64,000 nucleotides of DNA from Brachypterus glaber (lineage: Eukaryota; Arthropoda; Insecta; Coleoptera; Kateretidae): positions 99,672,893-99,736,892 of the forward strand of contig OY294044.1 of the NCBI GenBank assembly GCA_958510825.1, written 5' to 3'. Both the position numbers and the translations under genes were made by a program. Under the pieces are notes generated by a model that was given only the letters and a program-made list of their open reading frames with translations, was not told the DNA's origin and searched no databases. Positions 12,329 to 27,300 of this stretch are shown here, piece after piece (within the stretch, counting starts at the first letter, position 1; each line of letters begins with the position of its first letter).

Positions 12329-15300
12329 GTAAGTTTTTTGGTTATGTTTTTATTGAAACTTTTCTATTTTATTTACTATTTAAGGAGTTTTATAACTTGC
12401 GGTGCAGATGGAGATATTCGTATTTGGTCTACAGATGATAGCCAAGATCCTGTCCACAATTGTATAGGTGAATGGGCTCTGTCAGTGAGGCAGAAGAATG
12501 ATAAGATTTATGTAGCCACTGGAAGCAATGATATACAGATTTTAACACTTCCTGAGGGCGAAAGAGATGGAGTGCTGGATAGATTTACAGCTCCTATTAA
12601 TCAGATTGCTATTAACAAAACAGGAAATGTAAGACAAATCTTTAAAAAACTAACTTTTTAATTTAAGTTTCAGCTTTTAAATATTTAAAAGCCTACAAAA
12701 AATATAGTCATAAAATTCTTGGTAATACTGTCCTTAAACAGTTCATAAACAGTCACTAAATTTTGGTTATTTCGAGTATTTTAATCTTAAATCTAGTGTC
12801 TTTAAAAGCCATGTTTTATCCTTAAAGCAATTGTTTATCAATGCCAGTTTACACAAGAGCAGCGCTGCAATTGTTTACCAAATTAGTGAGTAACAATTAA
12901 AAATTTTGTTTCCCCAAATGAGTTTGTCATTTCCCTTTGCTGGATTTTTACTTTCAAGTGACTGGATGTTATTATATGGCAAAAAAAAGTTGTTCAGATT
13001 TGGATGTAATTATCCATTTTTAGGTCGATACTTGTCAAAACCAAATTTTAGTTTTAACATTTTTAGAATATTGCTCAGAGAATCTTTCTTAGTTTTTCTC
13101 TACTGTCCCAAATAAGCGTATTTTACTGAAGAACAAAAATTTAAAAATCTGATTATCCTAAAAATGACTCAGTTTTGCTCAAATTTTCTATGTAGGTAAT
13201 AGTAAATTACTAACATTTCAACATGTCTACTAGTTTTCCCTGGAAAAAACATATTTTTTGCAATTTTGGCATTTGCACATTAAAATTTACATTTACCCAA
13301 GGGTTACTTTTTTGTCATCACAAATAAATACAAACTGATTATAAAAAAAACAAAATAATCAAAACTCAAACTTATCTGCAAATTGAGTGTGGATGAACTG
13401 TACCTTTTTCATTATACAGCCCGTTTGAGATTATACTAGACGGAAAAAACAAAGATAGAATGATTAAGATCCAGGCTAATGTGATTGTAGTGGGGAGACA
13501 GTCTGTCTGATGTGCTGTGTTTTATTAAAAAAACACATCAGCCTTGCAAGGCTTGATCTTTGTTTTCTACGTTTTGTATAATTTCAAACGGGCTGTATTA
13601 TGGCAGTGTTATTGCAATATAACTGGAATTTAATTTTTTTTTTAGTAGGACACATTATATAGCATGCGCTAGAATAATATACGGTAGTTTCGAATTTTCA
13701 AAAAAAAAAATCAAAAATCGTCAATAAACAAAAAATTCTTGGATATAAATTTGCTTCATGAAAAAATAAGCAACTTTTTTTTTCACGATAACACGAGAAC
13801 GAATAATCCGATCGACTTGAAATTTTCAGGAAAAATCAAGTTTTCTGAGGGGAGTATCCCTATTGTTTTTGAAAGTAATCCCCTGAAAAAAAACAAAAAA
13901 GTTATGGTGGGTTAAACTTTTAAAAAAGTCGAAAAAGCTAAAAGAAAATTCCGATTAACATAACTTTTTCAGGAAAAAATTGTTTTATTATAAGGATGAA
14001 TTTTACCATATTTAAAAGTAATCCTCCCAAAAACACAAAAGTTATGGGGTTTAAACTTAAAAAAAAATAAAAAAAGCAATCATTTTTTTTTAATTTTCGT
14101 TTCTCGCAAAAAAAAAATAAATAAAAAGTTTTTTTTTTGAAAATTAAAAAAAAATCTTATTTTTTTTTTGTTTTTCGCATAAACAAAATAAAAAATATTG
14201 AAAAAGTTTTTTTTTTAATTTTTTTTTATTTTTCGTTTTTCGCAAAAAGCAAATTAAAAAAGTTTTTTTTTTAAATAATTTTTTATTTAAGTACCTATTT
14301 GGGAAAATGCAATATATAGTGGAATGCATAGCATTACATATAATATTTTCATGGCTTGTTTTAAACTATAAATTTAAATTTTAGATAATTGCATTAGCTG
14401 GTGAGGACATGCAAGTGAAGTTAATCACAATAAATGAAGAAAGTAAAGATGTTAAAGTAATCGAGGGCTTATTGGGACCATGTTTAAGTATTGCTATATC
14501 TTGTGATTCAAAACTGGTTGCATCTAGTTGTGGAGATGGTACTTTAAGGATTTGGAACTTGGAAAACCTGGAAGAAGTTCATAAAATTGACTGTGTACCA
14601 AAAGCTAACAGTTTTGCAAATGCCAGCAATTTGTGTAAGAAACATTTCCTAGTAAAAATTTAATGCGTATTATGTATAAATGGTTTTTAACGTTAATTGC
14701 CGTTAGAATAACGTTTATCTAACGTTGTGCAAAACCTCTAACGTTGGATAAACGTTATTCTAACGTTAGATCCTAACGTTAGATCCTAACGTTAGGCATC
14801 TAACATTCAAACCACATTCATCTAACGTTAGGTCAAGTCGTTCTAACGTTATATGTTAGCTGACATTTTACCTAAGACTTCAATGTTTAGACTTTGGTAA
14901 AGTACTTAAAAAGTAATCTAAAGAAAAATTTATGAAAAATTCATTTAAATTTTAATAAAACTTCATTTAGGGCCATAGCTATTTTTTGAGGAATTAAAAA
15001 AACAACTAAATAAAATAACCTTTTATTTTGTAATTTTATTGTTTTCTAGTTCTTGTTATAAAAGTCTTTTATCCTTGAAGTTTTATACAGAGTGGTCCAA
15101 AAGTCAACCCCCCCTTCTTATCTTTTGAATGAGTGGGACAAGGCTTCAAATTTGGAAAACTTAAGACAACTTAAACTGTCTTTTTTTATTGTATCTGATA
15201 TTTAAAATGTGGGGAGGGGGCATGGGTGGGATTTTTTTTAATGGAAAATCAACACCTTTAATAAAAATATGTACCTTGTGTTCCAAAAGTCAGCCTTCCC

Positions 15301-18300
15301 CCCCTTCTTAACTTTTGAATGAGTTGAGATATCGACTTCAAATTTAGAACATTTAAATAAGACCCAAACTATCATTTTGAATATATTTAATATTTTCACC
15401 TCTTATAATGTGGGCATGGGGGAATTTTTTTTTAATAGGGGTCGTGTCATACATCATTTTAAAGCTTATGAAATTCTCTATTTAACAATATATTTTTTAT
15501 TTTTTTTTTAAACATTTTTTGGGGGTTTAAAATAAGGTTGAAAATGGGTATTTTCGTATTTTTTTTTAATCAAACAATTTTTGAAAAAAATATTTATTTT
15601 TTGTTGCAAAAACTTAAATTATATTAAACTAATTTTAATCCATATATAAAATCCTAAATAAAAATTTACAAAAAAAAAATTAAAAAGTCGCATTTTTTAG
15701 CAAAACAAATTAAAAAATTAATACCTTAAAAAAAAAGTTTAAAAAATTAAAAAATGTATATGTAGTTAACTTATATAAAGAATTTTATAAGCTTTAAAAT
15801 GATGTATCGCACGACTAACTTTCCATTTTAAAAAATTTCTCCCAATGACCCCCCTGCCACATTTTAAGGGCTGAAAATATCAAATATATGCGAAAAAATA
15901 GTTCGGGTTGTCTTATTTAGTTGTTCCAAAATTGAAGTCGATATCTCGACTCGTTCAAAAGTTAAAAGGGGGGGGGGTGACTTTTGCACCTCAATGTATG
16001 CATAAAAGCTGATTTCAGCGAAAATCAATCTGGTGGTTTGTCCAGATTTTTGTTTGATAACTCGACTTACTTGAGAACGCTTTGAGTTTTAGATTCCAAA
16101 TTAGGTGTCTTGTCCGGTTCTGGAACGTTACTGATTCAATTACCTCAATTACCATTACCATTTAATAATATTAAATGGTAGTCGGGGTAAAAACTGCTAT
16201 TTTTCATTTAACAACGTTGTGAAACGTCAAAATATTATTCATTTTTTTGTATTTTGCTTTCCCATTTTGAAAATTTTCAAAATTTCGGAAAGCCTTGTAT
16301 TCGTGCAAAAATTTTCAAATTTTTTTTTGCGTATTTTTGCGTTTTATGACGTTTTATGTCGATATAAATCAATTTCAAGCAAAAAAAAATTATCGGTCGA
16401 TCGGTCTGTCCGGGAAATCTTGTAAGCACGATAACTTAAGAACGCTTTAATCTAGAGGCTTGAATTTTGGCATACAGGTATGTTACCAAAAGTTCTCGCT
16501 CGGGATTGTTTTTGGTGAACATTGGCGTGCGGCAAGGGGGGCAAATGGGGAAAAATACATTTTTTTTAGAAAAAAATTAAAATTGAAATAGGGTCGGAAA
16601 TTTTAACAGGCGATTCTACATGATAAAATATGACAAAAAGTTTCTATAAACATATGTCTAAAAATGCGTCATAAGGGAGCTACGCCCCTTTGAAATTGGC
16701 TAAAAAAATCGGTTTTTATTTAATAACTCAGGAACCCTTTGAGATATATTAACGAGTTTTGCACGTAAATTAATCCTAATAAGGCCCATCTTTGTATGTC
16801 ATTTTCACGTACTTATTTAAACCAGGGGTGTGCGAAACGGGGGGGCCTTATCAGTTTTTTGTCCCAAACTTTTTTCTGTGTAACTTTTTTGCAATTTTAT
16901 TTTTGAAATATGATTCCTCAGGTCAAAATACATAAAAAAGGTACTCCTGTTGTAATACTGTAGGATTAACCGTTTTCGAGAAAAGTTCATTTGAAGGTGA
17001 AATTTCACGGTTCGAGGACGAAAAATTAAATACTAAAATGTCGAAAACCAAAATTTTAATGATGCAATGTTATTCTACATCAAAAACTAAGAAAAAAAGT
17101 TTCCATACATGTAGGTCGAAAAAACGCTTTTAAAGCTACCATACCCCTTTAAAAATGGTGCATATTTAGGAGACCATAGTTCCATTAGGATTCATTTTTG
17201 GAAGTACCTGTATATGAGGTTTTTTTCTTAGTTTTTAATGTACATTCGCCCTACATCATTAAAATTTTGGTTTTCAACATTTTACTATTTAATTTTTCGT
17301 CCTCGAACCGTGGAATTTCACCTTCAAATGAATTTTTATCGAAAACGGTTAATCCTACAGTATTACAACAGGAGTACCTTTTTTATGTATTTTGACCTGG
17401 GGAATCATATTTCAAAAATAAAATTGCAAAAAAGTTACACAGAAGAAAGTTTGGGACAAAAAACTGATAAGCCCCCCCCGTTTCGCACACCCCTGGTTGA
17501 AATAAGTACATGAAAATAACACATAAAAACGGGCCTTGGTAGGATTAGTTGACGTGCAAAACCTCGTTGATATATCTCAAAGGGTTCCTGAGTTATTAAA
17601 TAAAAACCGATTTTTTTAGCCACTTTCGTAGCTCCCTTATGACGCATTTTTAGACATATGTTTATAGGAACTTTTTGCCATATTTTATGATGTAGAATCA
17701 TCTGTTAAAATTTCCGACCCTATTTCAAATACACCGTGTATAGAGGTTTTTAAGGTTGCTGAAACTAAATATGATAATAATACACTGCTCAGTAAAAGAG
17801 CTTTCCCATTTTTCACCTCCGCGCGTGAAATTGATTTTTATTATCACATTTTTTTTCTCCTAATTTCACCCCTGAGGGGTGGGGAGTAGTTTTCGTGAAA
17901 ACTGGAGTATTGGGGTTTTTGAGGTTGCTGAAAGTGAATCTGATAATAAACATATTCTAATTCCACCCCTGAGGGGTGAGGGGTAGTTTTCGTGAAAATT
18001 GGTATATTGGGGTTTTTGAGGTTGTTGAAAGGGAATCTGATTATAACAAAATTCTAACTTCACCCCCAAAGGGGCAGAGGGTAGTTTTCGTGAAAATTGA
18101 TATATTAAGGTTTTTATGGTTGAAAGTGAATCTGATAATAAAAAAATCCATTTTATACGCGGAGGTGTAAAATGGGAAAGCTCTTTTACTGGGCAGTGTA
18201 TTTTTTATTTTATTTATTTTTTTATTTTTTTCATTAAAAATTATACAAAATTATTTTTAGGTAGAATGGATTTCCACCCAAAAAGTCCAAACATTTTGGC

Positions 18301-21300
18301 CTACCCAAACAATGATACGATAATTTTATTAGACACGAAAACTTTTGAGGAAAAATCCACCTTATATTTTGCGGAAATAGATTCGCCATATTCTATTTTA
18401 CAGTTTTCGCCGTGTGGAAAGTATATTTTGGGCACTACAGAAAGTGGACATTTTGTACTTTTTGATGTTGCTACTAAGAGTGTGACAAACAACAGTGAGC
18501 ATGAAAAGTCTGTTGCCATTTGTGGGCTCATGTGGAACCCAAAAGGTATGAAATTAAGAATCACGGGAGGTGGTACAATAGAGCATTTAAAACATACGAA
18601 TTTTCCAAAATAATAAACCACCCATGTTGTGAAAAATACCATAATAAAATTCTGTGCCAAGTTTCAGCTCAAAAAATTAGGTTCCTTCACACGTTATTTG
18701 AAAATTGAAATAAAAAATATAAATACAGTATTGTGCAAAAAGATAGCAACAAATAAAAATATAAGTAATAATTTTACTATTAATATTTATTGTATACAGA
18801 TATCCAGTACGTATGTTAGATTTATGTAAATTTTGTTTTTGGAATTTTAACAATGTCATAAATGAGCCACCCTAAAAAAGTCCAAAAGTCTAAAACTGAT
18901 AAAATAGAAAAAGGTGTAGAAGTTGTTTTTAAATTTTAATAAATATTTTTATCCAATACATACAGATAATAAAACAATTACCAGCTTTATTTTATCCGTC
19001 TGTCTGATATCACGATTTTTGTGAACACGATAACTCAAGAACAAATAATCCGATCGAATTAAAAAAGTTTTTTTTTTTATTTTTTTTTCAATATAAAGAT
19101 CTTTTTTTATGTATTTTTTTGTTTTTTGTTTTTTTCTTTTGAAAATTATTTTTTAAAGTATTTGGGGGAAATACATTATAACATTTACTGTGAATATAAT
19201 GGAATGCGTAGCATTACATATCTTCACGGCTTGTTTCTTATTAGGAACTCGGGCACAATATTCAAGCAAAATGGTATCAGTATCTTAGAACTGGATCTAG
19301 AAGTTTTATATTTTTACTGCTTGTTTTAGGAAACGGACAAGTTGTTTATACCGACGTAGAGGGCCAGTTGGGCATAATAAACAATTGCACTCCGACCGTA
19401 GAAACTACTGAAAACATTGAAAATGAAGGAAATGAAATGTTGGATGACCTTAACAATGACGATGAGATACACTTTGAAGATGATAACGACGATGATAATG
19501 AAAATGCAGTTTCCCTGGAAAAACTGAAACAACAATACAATCCGGATTTGGAAGCTGACATACAATTCAGTGACAAAGGTAAAAAACATATCAAAAATGT
19601 ATTGTAATATACCGGGTGTTCCAGGAAGGTCCCCCTTAACTTTTTTACTTTTTTAGGTAGGATCGTGAAATCTGCAGGAGCTACATTATGTATAATTTAA
19701 GATTTTTGACATACAATTTTTTGACACTTCCGTTTTCGTAAGAAATGTATTAAACTTTCGATTTTTAAATGGAACACCCTATATATTTTTGCATATTTCG
19801 ATTCAGAAATCAAATCTAAGAACAAGCATGTGTCACTTGTCAGTTTTTGACAGGTCATGTAATTTTCATTTTAAATCTTTAGTGCTTGAAATAAACTATT
19901 CATGTATGTGTTCATAAGAAAATTATCTCTCATTTTAACCTATTGAGCTACCTTCTTTTCATTAAAAAAAAGTCTTATTGACCAAAGTATGATTTTCGAA
20001 CTTTTAAGGACGCACCAAATTTATAGTTTTGGGAAAAAATAAAAATAGTATTTTTCTAGATACTAGAGCAAAAATGAAGCGAATAAGCTAATTTAAGGCA
20101 ATCTTGATTTAAACTAAAAATTTAGATATTATTTATCATATGGCATAATTAATAAAATAAAATATAAAAGTTATAAAAAGTTATAAGATATCAGTTAATA
20201 TGTAAAAACAGTGTAAATCATAAAAAAGTGTCTAAACTTCTTATCCATTCAAAAACATTTTCATTAATGAAGCAGATCTTCAGAGTATCCTTGATAATCT
20301 CTTAGGGGGCAGTTATTTATATGGTTAACGCTGCACCACAATTACACCTAGCTGTGTCAATCCAACCGCAGCGGTGGTTATATTCTGCAGAAAGTCCGTG
20401 TCCTGTTCGGAGTCTATTCAACTGGCACCAATCCCGTCGTTTTAAATCAAAACCGTCAACATGTTCGGTTGGATCAAGATGTTCTCTAAATTTTCTCATC
20501 GTAGTGGTTCTCCAATTTGCTTTCCGGAGTTGGGTTAAATGTACTTGATTATCAAGTAGTTTTTTAGGATGGGCGTCTAGATTTTAATCTACCTAAGGAT
20601 GAATCTGGAATATATTCGTGAATGGGTAAATTTAAATTATCATTAATTTTCTTATATTCTCGAAGTAACGCTTCCTGTCTTCTAAATTTACGTGGAGAAA
20701 TGTAACTAAGTGTTGGCAACCAGCATGTAGGAGTAGACTTTATACAACCAGAAGTAGTTTTCATTGTTGAATTCAATACAACATCCAGCTTCTTTGTATG
20801 GCAGCTGTTTAACCAAACTGGAGCACAATATTCAGCAGCGCTGTAAACAATACCAAGCCCAGAGCAACGAAGGGTCGAAGATAAATATATCATGAACTTT
20901 CGAAAATTGACAAGTGACACATGCTAGTTCTCAGAATTGATTTCTTAATCGAAATATGTAAAAATATACAGGGAGTTCCATTAAAAAATCGAGAGTTCAA
21001 TTCATTTCCGGCGAAACAGGAAGTGCCAAAAAAATTATATGTCAAAAAATGTAGCTTCTGCAAATTTTACGATCCTACCTAGAAAAGTAAAAAAGTTAAG
21101 GGTTGAACCACCATCCTAATACACCCGGTATACAGATCTTCATTCCAAATTGGTATTCTCTTGTGTACCTGCCGGCGCACTCTCGGGTGAAATCGGTACC
21201 AATCGTTCCGCTTTTAGGACGCTAGTCGCGACTTATTATTTAGTTGAGAAAAAGGTATTATACAGGGGTGTATTATAATAGGGGATAGGAATTCTACTTG

Positions 21301-24300
21301 CAAGTGTACCGTGTGTTAGAGATTATACAAAACGGAGAAAACAAAGATCAAGGCTGACTTGATTTTTTTAAATGAAGCACAGCGCATTACGGGCCGTCTC
21401 CCCACTACAATCACGTCAGCCTTGATCTTATCGTTTTATCTTTGTTTTCTCCGTTTTGTATAATCTCAAACACACAGTATACAAAATTGATGGATTACCT
21501 GTATAAGTAATAGTACTTAGGTATTAAATATTCTGTAAAATAAAAAATTTACATAGCTGCATTTCGTTTTGTTTGCCAACATTTTTTTGTTTCTTTCTTC
21601 ATTTAAAACTGTAACAATATATTTTATCCAATACATACAGATAATGAGACAATTACCAGCTTTATTTTAAATCGATTAACTCAATAATAACCCCCGTGTG
21701 GCTTTTACTTTATTGAGTGGATAATTATTTATTTTACCCACTCAACTGTCACTTGTCACATTATTTTCTAGTAAATGTCTTTAAAATTTTTAATAAAAAT
21801 ATGAATTTCTAAGCTATTTATTGTATAAAACTGTATGGCTCATGGGTAAATCGATATTGCCCTCTCGAAAATTAACCTGCTTGGCTGACGCCTCGCAGGT
21901 TAATTTTCTCATGGGCAATATCTTACTTTACCCACTAGTACCATAAACAACTATAATTTGTAGCATCTTCTCGATCACCAACCCCAAGAGCTCGAACTCC
22001 AGAACTGCCTTTGCAGCCCTCATTTATGCCATCGTCGACTCCAGATCATTTGGATCCACGCTATTTATGCTGGAACGAGGTCGGAGTTATAAGATGCTAC
22101 GGCCTCAACACTGAAGACGAACTGTCCTCAAAATCAATTGAGGTGGAGTTTCATGATTCAACTTTTCACAATAGTTTGATGATTCAAAATTACCAGTCTT
22201 ATACTATGGGATCGATCAGCAAGGGGGCCTTAGTTGTAGCAAATTCTAAGTAAGTAAAAATTAAAGATCAACATTGTCAAATGCTTTTTTAAGGTCGCAA
22301 ATATTGTCAATATTAAACCAATTATTTCGTTTTTCGTGAATATGGGTGGGATAAAATCTTTAAAGGTTGTGATTAATTTTGCGGCCACCTATCAAACTGA
22401 AAATGGTACGGTTCCACCGCACTTACCTTCTCGCCAAAAAGTTCGGACAGGTTTTAAGGTTTTGATTATTTTGTTACTTTCATTTGTTTTCGGTCATTAT
22501 TAAAAAGTAGCAAATGTACATTTTAATTCGCATTCGCAAAATTGCAAAAAAAAAAATATTTTCAGTCCTTGCGATTGTTTCGGGAAAAACTAGTAATGGC
22601 GTGTTGTTCTGTTCTTAATTCACTATTATCGTACAAAATTTGATCAAAATCGTTAAAGCTATTTTTGATAAAATCCACTAAAAACCTTAAGTTTAAAGCA
22701 TGGTTTTGATCTGTCAAATTATATGGCCTATAGGCCTCTGGACGGATAAACCGACGGACGGGAGGACGGACGGACTGACATCGAAACATCGGTTTTTCGT
22801 ATATTCCGAACCAAACGGTGTATTTGAAATAGGGTCCGAAATTTTAAGTGGTGATTCTACATCATAAAATTTGACAAAAAGTTCCGATATACATATGTCT
22901 AAAAATGCGTCTTAAGGGAGCGAAGCTCCTTTGAAAGTGGCTAAAAAAATCAGTTTTTATTTAATAACTGAGGAATCCTTTAAGATATAGCAACGAGGTT
23001 TTGCACTTCAACAAATCTTAATAAGGCCCATCTTCGTATGCTATTTTCATGTACTTACTTTAACCAGTGGTGTGCGAAACGGGCGGCCTTATAAATTTTT
23101 GTCTTTCAAACTTTCTTTTTGTAATTTTATTTTTAGAATATGATTCCTCAGGTCAAAATACGTAAAAAAGGTACTTTTGTTGTACTACTGTAGGATTAAC
23201 CGTTTTCGAGAAAAAATAAGTTAAAGGTGAAATTTCACGGTTCGAGGACGAAAAATTAATACTACTAATTTTTGGAATATGATTCCTTGGGTCAAAATAC
23301 ATAAAAAAGTTACTCTTGTTGTAATACTGTAGGATTAACCGTTTTCGAGAAAAATTACTTTGAAGGTGATATTTCGCGGTTTGAGGACGAAAAATTAAAT
23401 ACTAAAACGTTGAAAACCAAAACTTCAATGATGCAGTGTGAATGTACAATAAAAATTAAGAAAAAAACTCATATACAGGTACTTCCGAAAATCAATCCTA
23501 AGGGAGCTCCTAAAAATGCACCATTTTTATAGGGCCATAGTAGTTTTAGAAGCGATTTTTCGACCTACATATATAGAACCTTTTTTTCTTAGTTTTTGAT
23601 ATAGAATAAACCTACATCATTGAAATTTTGGTTTTCAACATTTTAGTATTTAATTTTTCGTCTTCGAACCGCAAAATTTCACTTTCAAGTTAATTTTTCT
23701 CGAAAACGGTTAATCCTACAGGATTACAACAAGAGTACCTTTTTTATGTATTTTGACCTAAGGTCTAAAGTATCGATGTTATTTTAGTCACTTTCAAAGT
23801 GGTTTTTTTAATATATTTTATGATGTAGAATCACCTCTTAAAATTTCGAACCTTATTTTAAATACATAGACCTTAAAACCATAAATACATCAAAATCTAT
23901 TGTACCTTTAGTCGTATGCCTAAATAGCGATGTTTACATCAAAATCTAGAGAAAAAAATCTGAACCGCTTGCATTTTTGCGTTTATTGTACCTTTAGTCG
24001 TATGCCTAAATGGCGATGTTTAGTCAACTGCAAACCCGACAATACTGGCTCCCTTAAAGACTCAATGGGTGTAGAAAGCTGATAAGCGTCAGTGGCATTC
24101 GGTCTAAGCTTGCCTTGACGTTTGTAAGCGTTATTGGCAGCGAACGTGGTAAACCAATAAGGATACACTAGAAGCAAGTTCTAAGAATCAACACTGTCAA
24201 ACGCTTTACTTAAGTCACAAGACATTGCAAAAATAAGTTTTTTTTTTAAAATTATTATTTTCAATGAAGTTTGGATGAAGTTACTGATGGTACTGACTTA

Positions 24301-24349
24301 GTTAAGGTGCCCTAAAATTAGAGGGACTTTTTTTTATACCCTACTGAGA

Positions 24350-24385
<36 letters not shown>

Positions 24386-27300
24386 TCGTTTATTTCAATA
24401 AGACAGAGTATCGGATAATGTCAAAAATAAATTAATTTACATAAATAAGTAAATAAATAACATCAATTTTAGGACAATCTTACATTTAAAAACAAATAAA
24501 TATTTTAACTATCACATCTAAAAAAAAAATCTAATTCCAATCAATATTTAAAAACTCCTCCAATGAAAAGAAGGCATGTGATTTAAAAAAGTTTTTTGCA
24601 TCGGATTTAAATCGTTTGAAGCCGTCTATGTTTCTTAAACACACTGGAAGTTTGTTAAACAGTCTAATGGACGTCATAGTTGGCCCATTTCTAACTTGGA
24701 CATAATTGTAAGCAGGGACATATAGTAAGTTCCCACTCCTGGTACTGTAATTGTTTACATCACCAAAAGTAGAAAAATCACCAATGTTCCTTTTTACCTG
24801 TAGTATACACTGAAATATATACATACTATAAAGTGTCATTATGCAATTTTCAAGAAAAACGGGCTTGCAAGATTCATTCATGCGCAATTTAAACATAAAA
24901 CGAATTATTCGTTTTTGCATAATAAATTTTTTTTCTACATTTGTACTGTTCCCCCAGCACAGTAGACCATATCAAAGTAAGGAATTAATACAACCATAAT
25001 AGTAACTTAAAAGAGTTGGCATACTTACAGAATTTCGCAACTGGAGTATACAGAAACCCTTGGTGGCAAGTTTTTTCAATAGTCCATCAGTGTGAGGACC
25101 CCAATTTAGAGTTGAGTCTACAGAGACACCCAGAAATTGGCAGACGTCATTCTGCACGATAGTACTTGCATCTGATCTTGCCAAAATACTGAAATCTTGT
25201 TGAACTCTAATTGGGTGAAAAAGAACCAGATTTATTTTATCCGAATTAAGGATAAGTCCTTTCTTCTCACACCAATTTGACATTCTCTTAACACAGCTAT
25301 TAAGCTTTATACTTAGATCAGGTATACTATCGGCAGAAATAATTTCTGAAGTGTCATCTGCAAACAAGGTGATCAAAGTATCTGAGTTGGTGTCGAAGGG
25401 CTAAGTTGTCTTTTATTTTTATCTCCTTTAGACAAATCAACGTAATTCCCTTGGGAGCAAGCAAGAAAGAATGGAACCTGAACATAGAAGAGTTTGAAGA
25501 AATCGTATGTGTAGCTTCTTCAGAGAATTTGGTCTGTCTCGGCCTTTCTACTTATTTGGTGCGCGTGTGTTCCATTTATGGGACTCAGCGCGCCGTGGTT
25601 TCTATTCCTGGGCCCATTATTTCTATGTCCGCTTTTTCCAATGTGTTGATGGTGGCCTACCACACAGGAGGTACCAGAAAAGGAGATCAGTGTATTAATA
25701 TCAAGTTAATTCAGTTTTCTGGTAAGAATAAAATAAATAAAAATAAAGTTCTCCTTTAAAGGTTGATTTTTAATTTCAGGTACAAAGCTTGAAAGTAGAG
25801 ATATAGGATCAGCATTGGGTCCAGAATCGACTTTAACCTGGTTAGGATTTTCTGATATAGGAACCCCCGCTATGTTTGATTCTCTCGGTGTGTTGTGCAT
25901 GTTTCCTCCAGCTAACAATATATGGATTCCCGTTTGTGACACCACAAAACATGTAGGTTGTAATTAATTTTTTATATACCACAGAAGCGACTCCTTAGAA
26001 TTCTTTACAAAGTAGTCTAATGGTGTTAGATCTATTAATCTGGCTGGCCAATTTATTGAACCAACTCTTTTATGAAGGTAATCTTTAGAAAGATGGCCTT
26101 GCAAATAGATATGTTCTATTATTAAATGTATACTTTAGACTAAAAAGATCACCCTGAAAAGAAAAGTTCAAATTCTCTTTATTTATTTAAATATTTTTTA
26201 TTAGGAGTTGATCCTATGGGCGCCAATTAAAGAGTTTTAGTCTCTTTACTAAAGAGCCTTAAAGACTTTAGTAAAAACTTTAGAAAAGCACATGAGTCAC
26301 AAAAAAAAACAACAAATTTGGCATTAGGTCAGGTAATCTGGCAGGTTACTTCATGAAATTATGACTGTATCCTTTCACAGAACATTTTGTAGTAAGACAA
26401 TTGACAATATTATTATTATACACCATACTTTGAGGACTTTTTCTATTTCTATTTTAGAGAGTAAGTCCGGCGGATGGCTTCTTCGTAACCGCCATTTTCG
26501 AATCGTACCAAGCCGTGGGAGGCATTAAGTGTAAGGGCAGTAACTACCCCGGTTTCACTCCAAGACCCACAATGTGCGAGTTACCGTTAAATCCTCCGTT
26601 TGCCGAAAGTAGCACGGAAAAAACCAACATGGAGTCTAACTTGTTCCTGTGGTCTAACATTCAAGTAGATGACAGTACCAGAAAATACAGAGAAACTGCA
26701 CTAAAAATATTTGCGGTAAGTGGAATAGAATAATATGGGGCAATTGTGATTTTGGGGGATTCTCGACCCATAAATTGATATTTTTTTCTTCTATTATTGC
26801 TCAGTAGAAAGTGATCTTTATGGTGTATCTTTATTTTACTCTAATTCTTATTGGTACTATTGACGCAGTATTTTCACAGTGAGTAAAATCATTGTTTTTT
26901 ATAAAGAACTTTCACTTTCGGGTTTAGACCGTGTTAATGGATTTTCACTTTCCGACGTTTCGTCTCTTACTACTAGAGACATCTTCAGGGATTAATCTGA
27001 AACTAAGTTTCGAATCAACTTGTGTCACTATTTATGACGAGTTGTGGTTATTCACCCGTGACGAGGTTTTTCCTATCAAAGGCTTCCATATTGCAGGTAA
27101 GTGGTAACCAGTGTCCCGATTGATATTGTTAGGATGCTTGATGATTTCTATCGATTCCCGTATCTTCCTTGGCATTTTTCTGTTTTCTGTTAATATTTGT
27201 TTTGTTTCAGACAAATTGATTTTATGACCTGTTTCATGTATATGTTCGGCTACTGCCGATAAGGAAATTTGTTTCTTCTTATATTGCGCTCATGCTCTTG

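Noticed and set aside
24350..24385. (AAT)n as an independent microsatellite
   Set aside because: It sits exactly at the 3' end of a LINE, as does the one at 49167-49223, so both are element tails.
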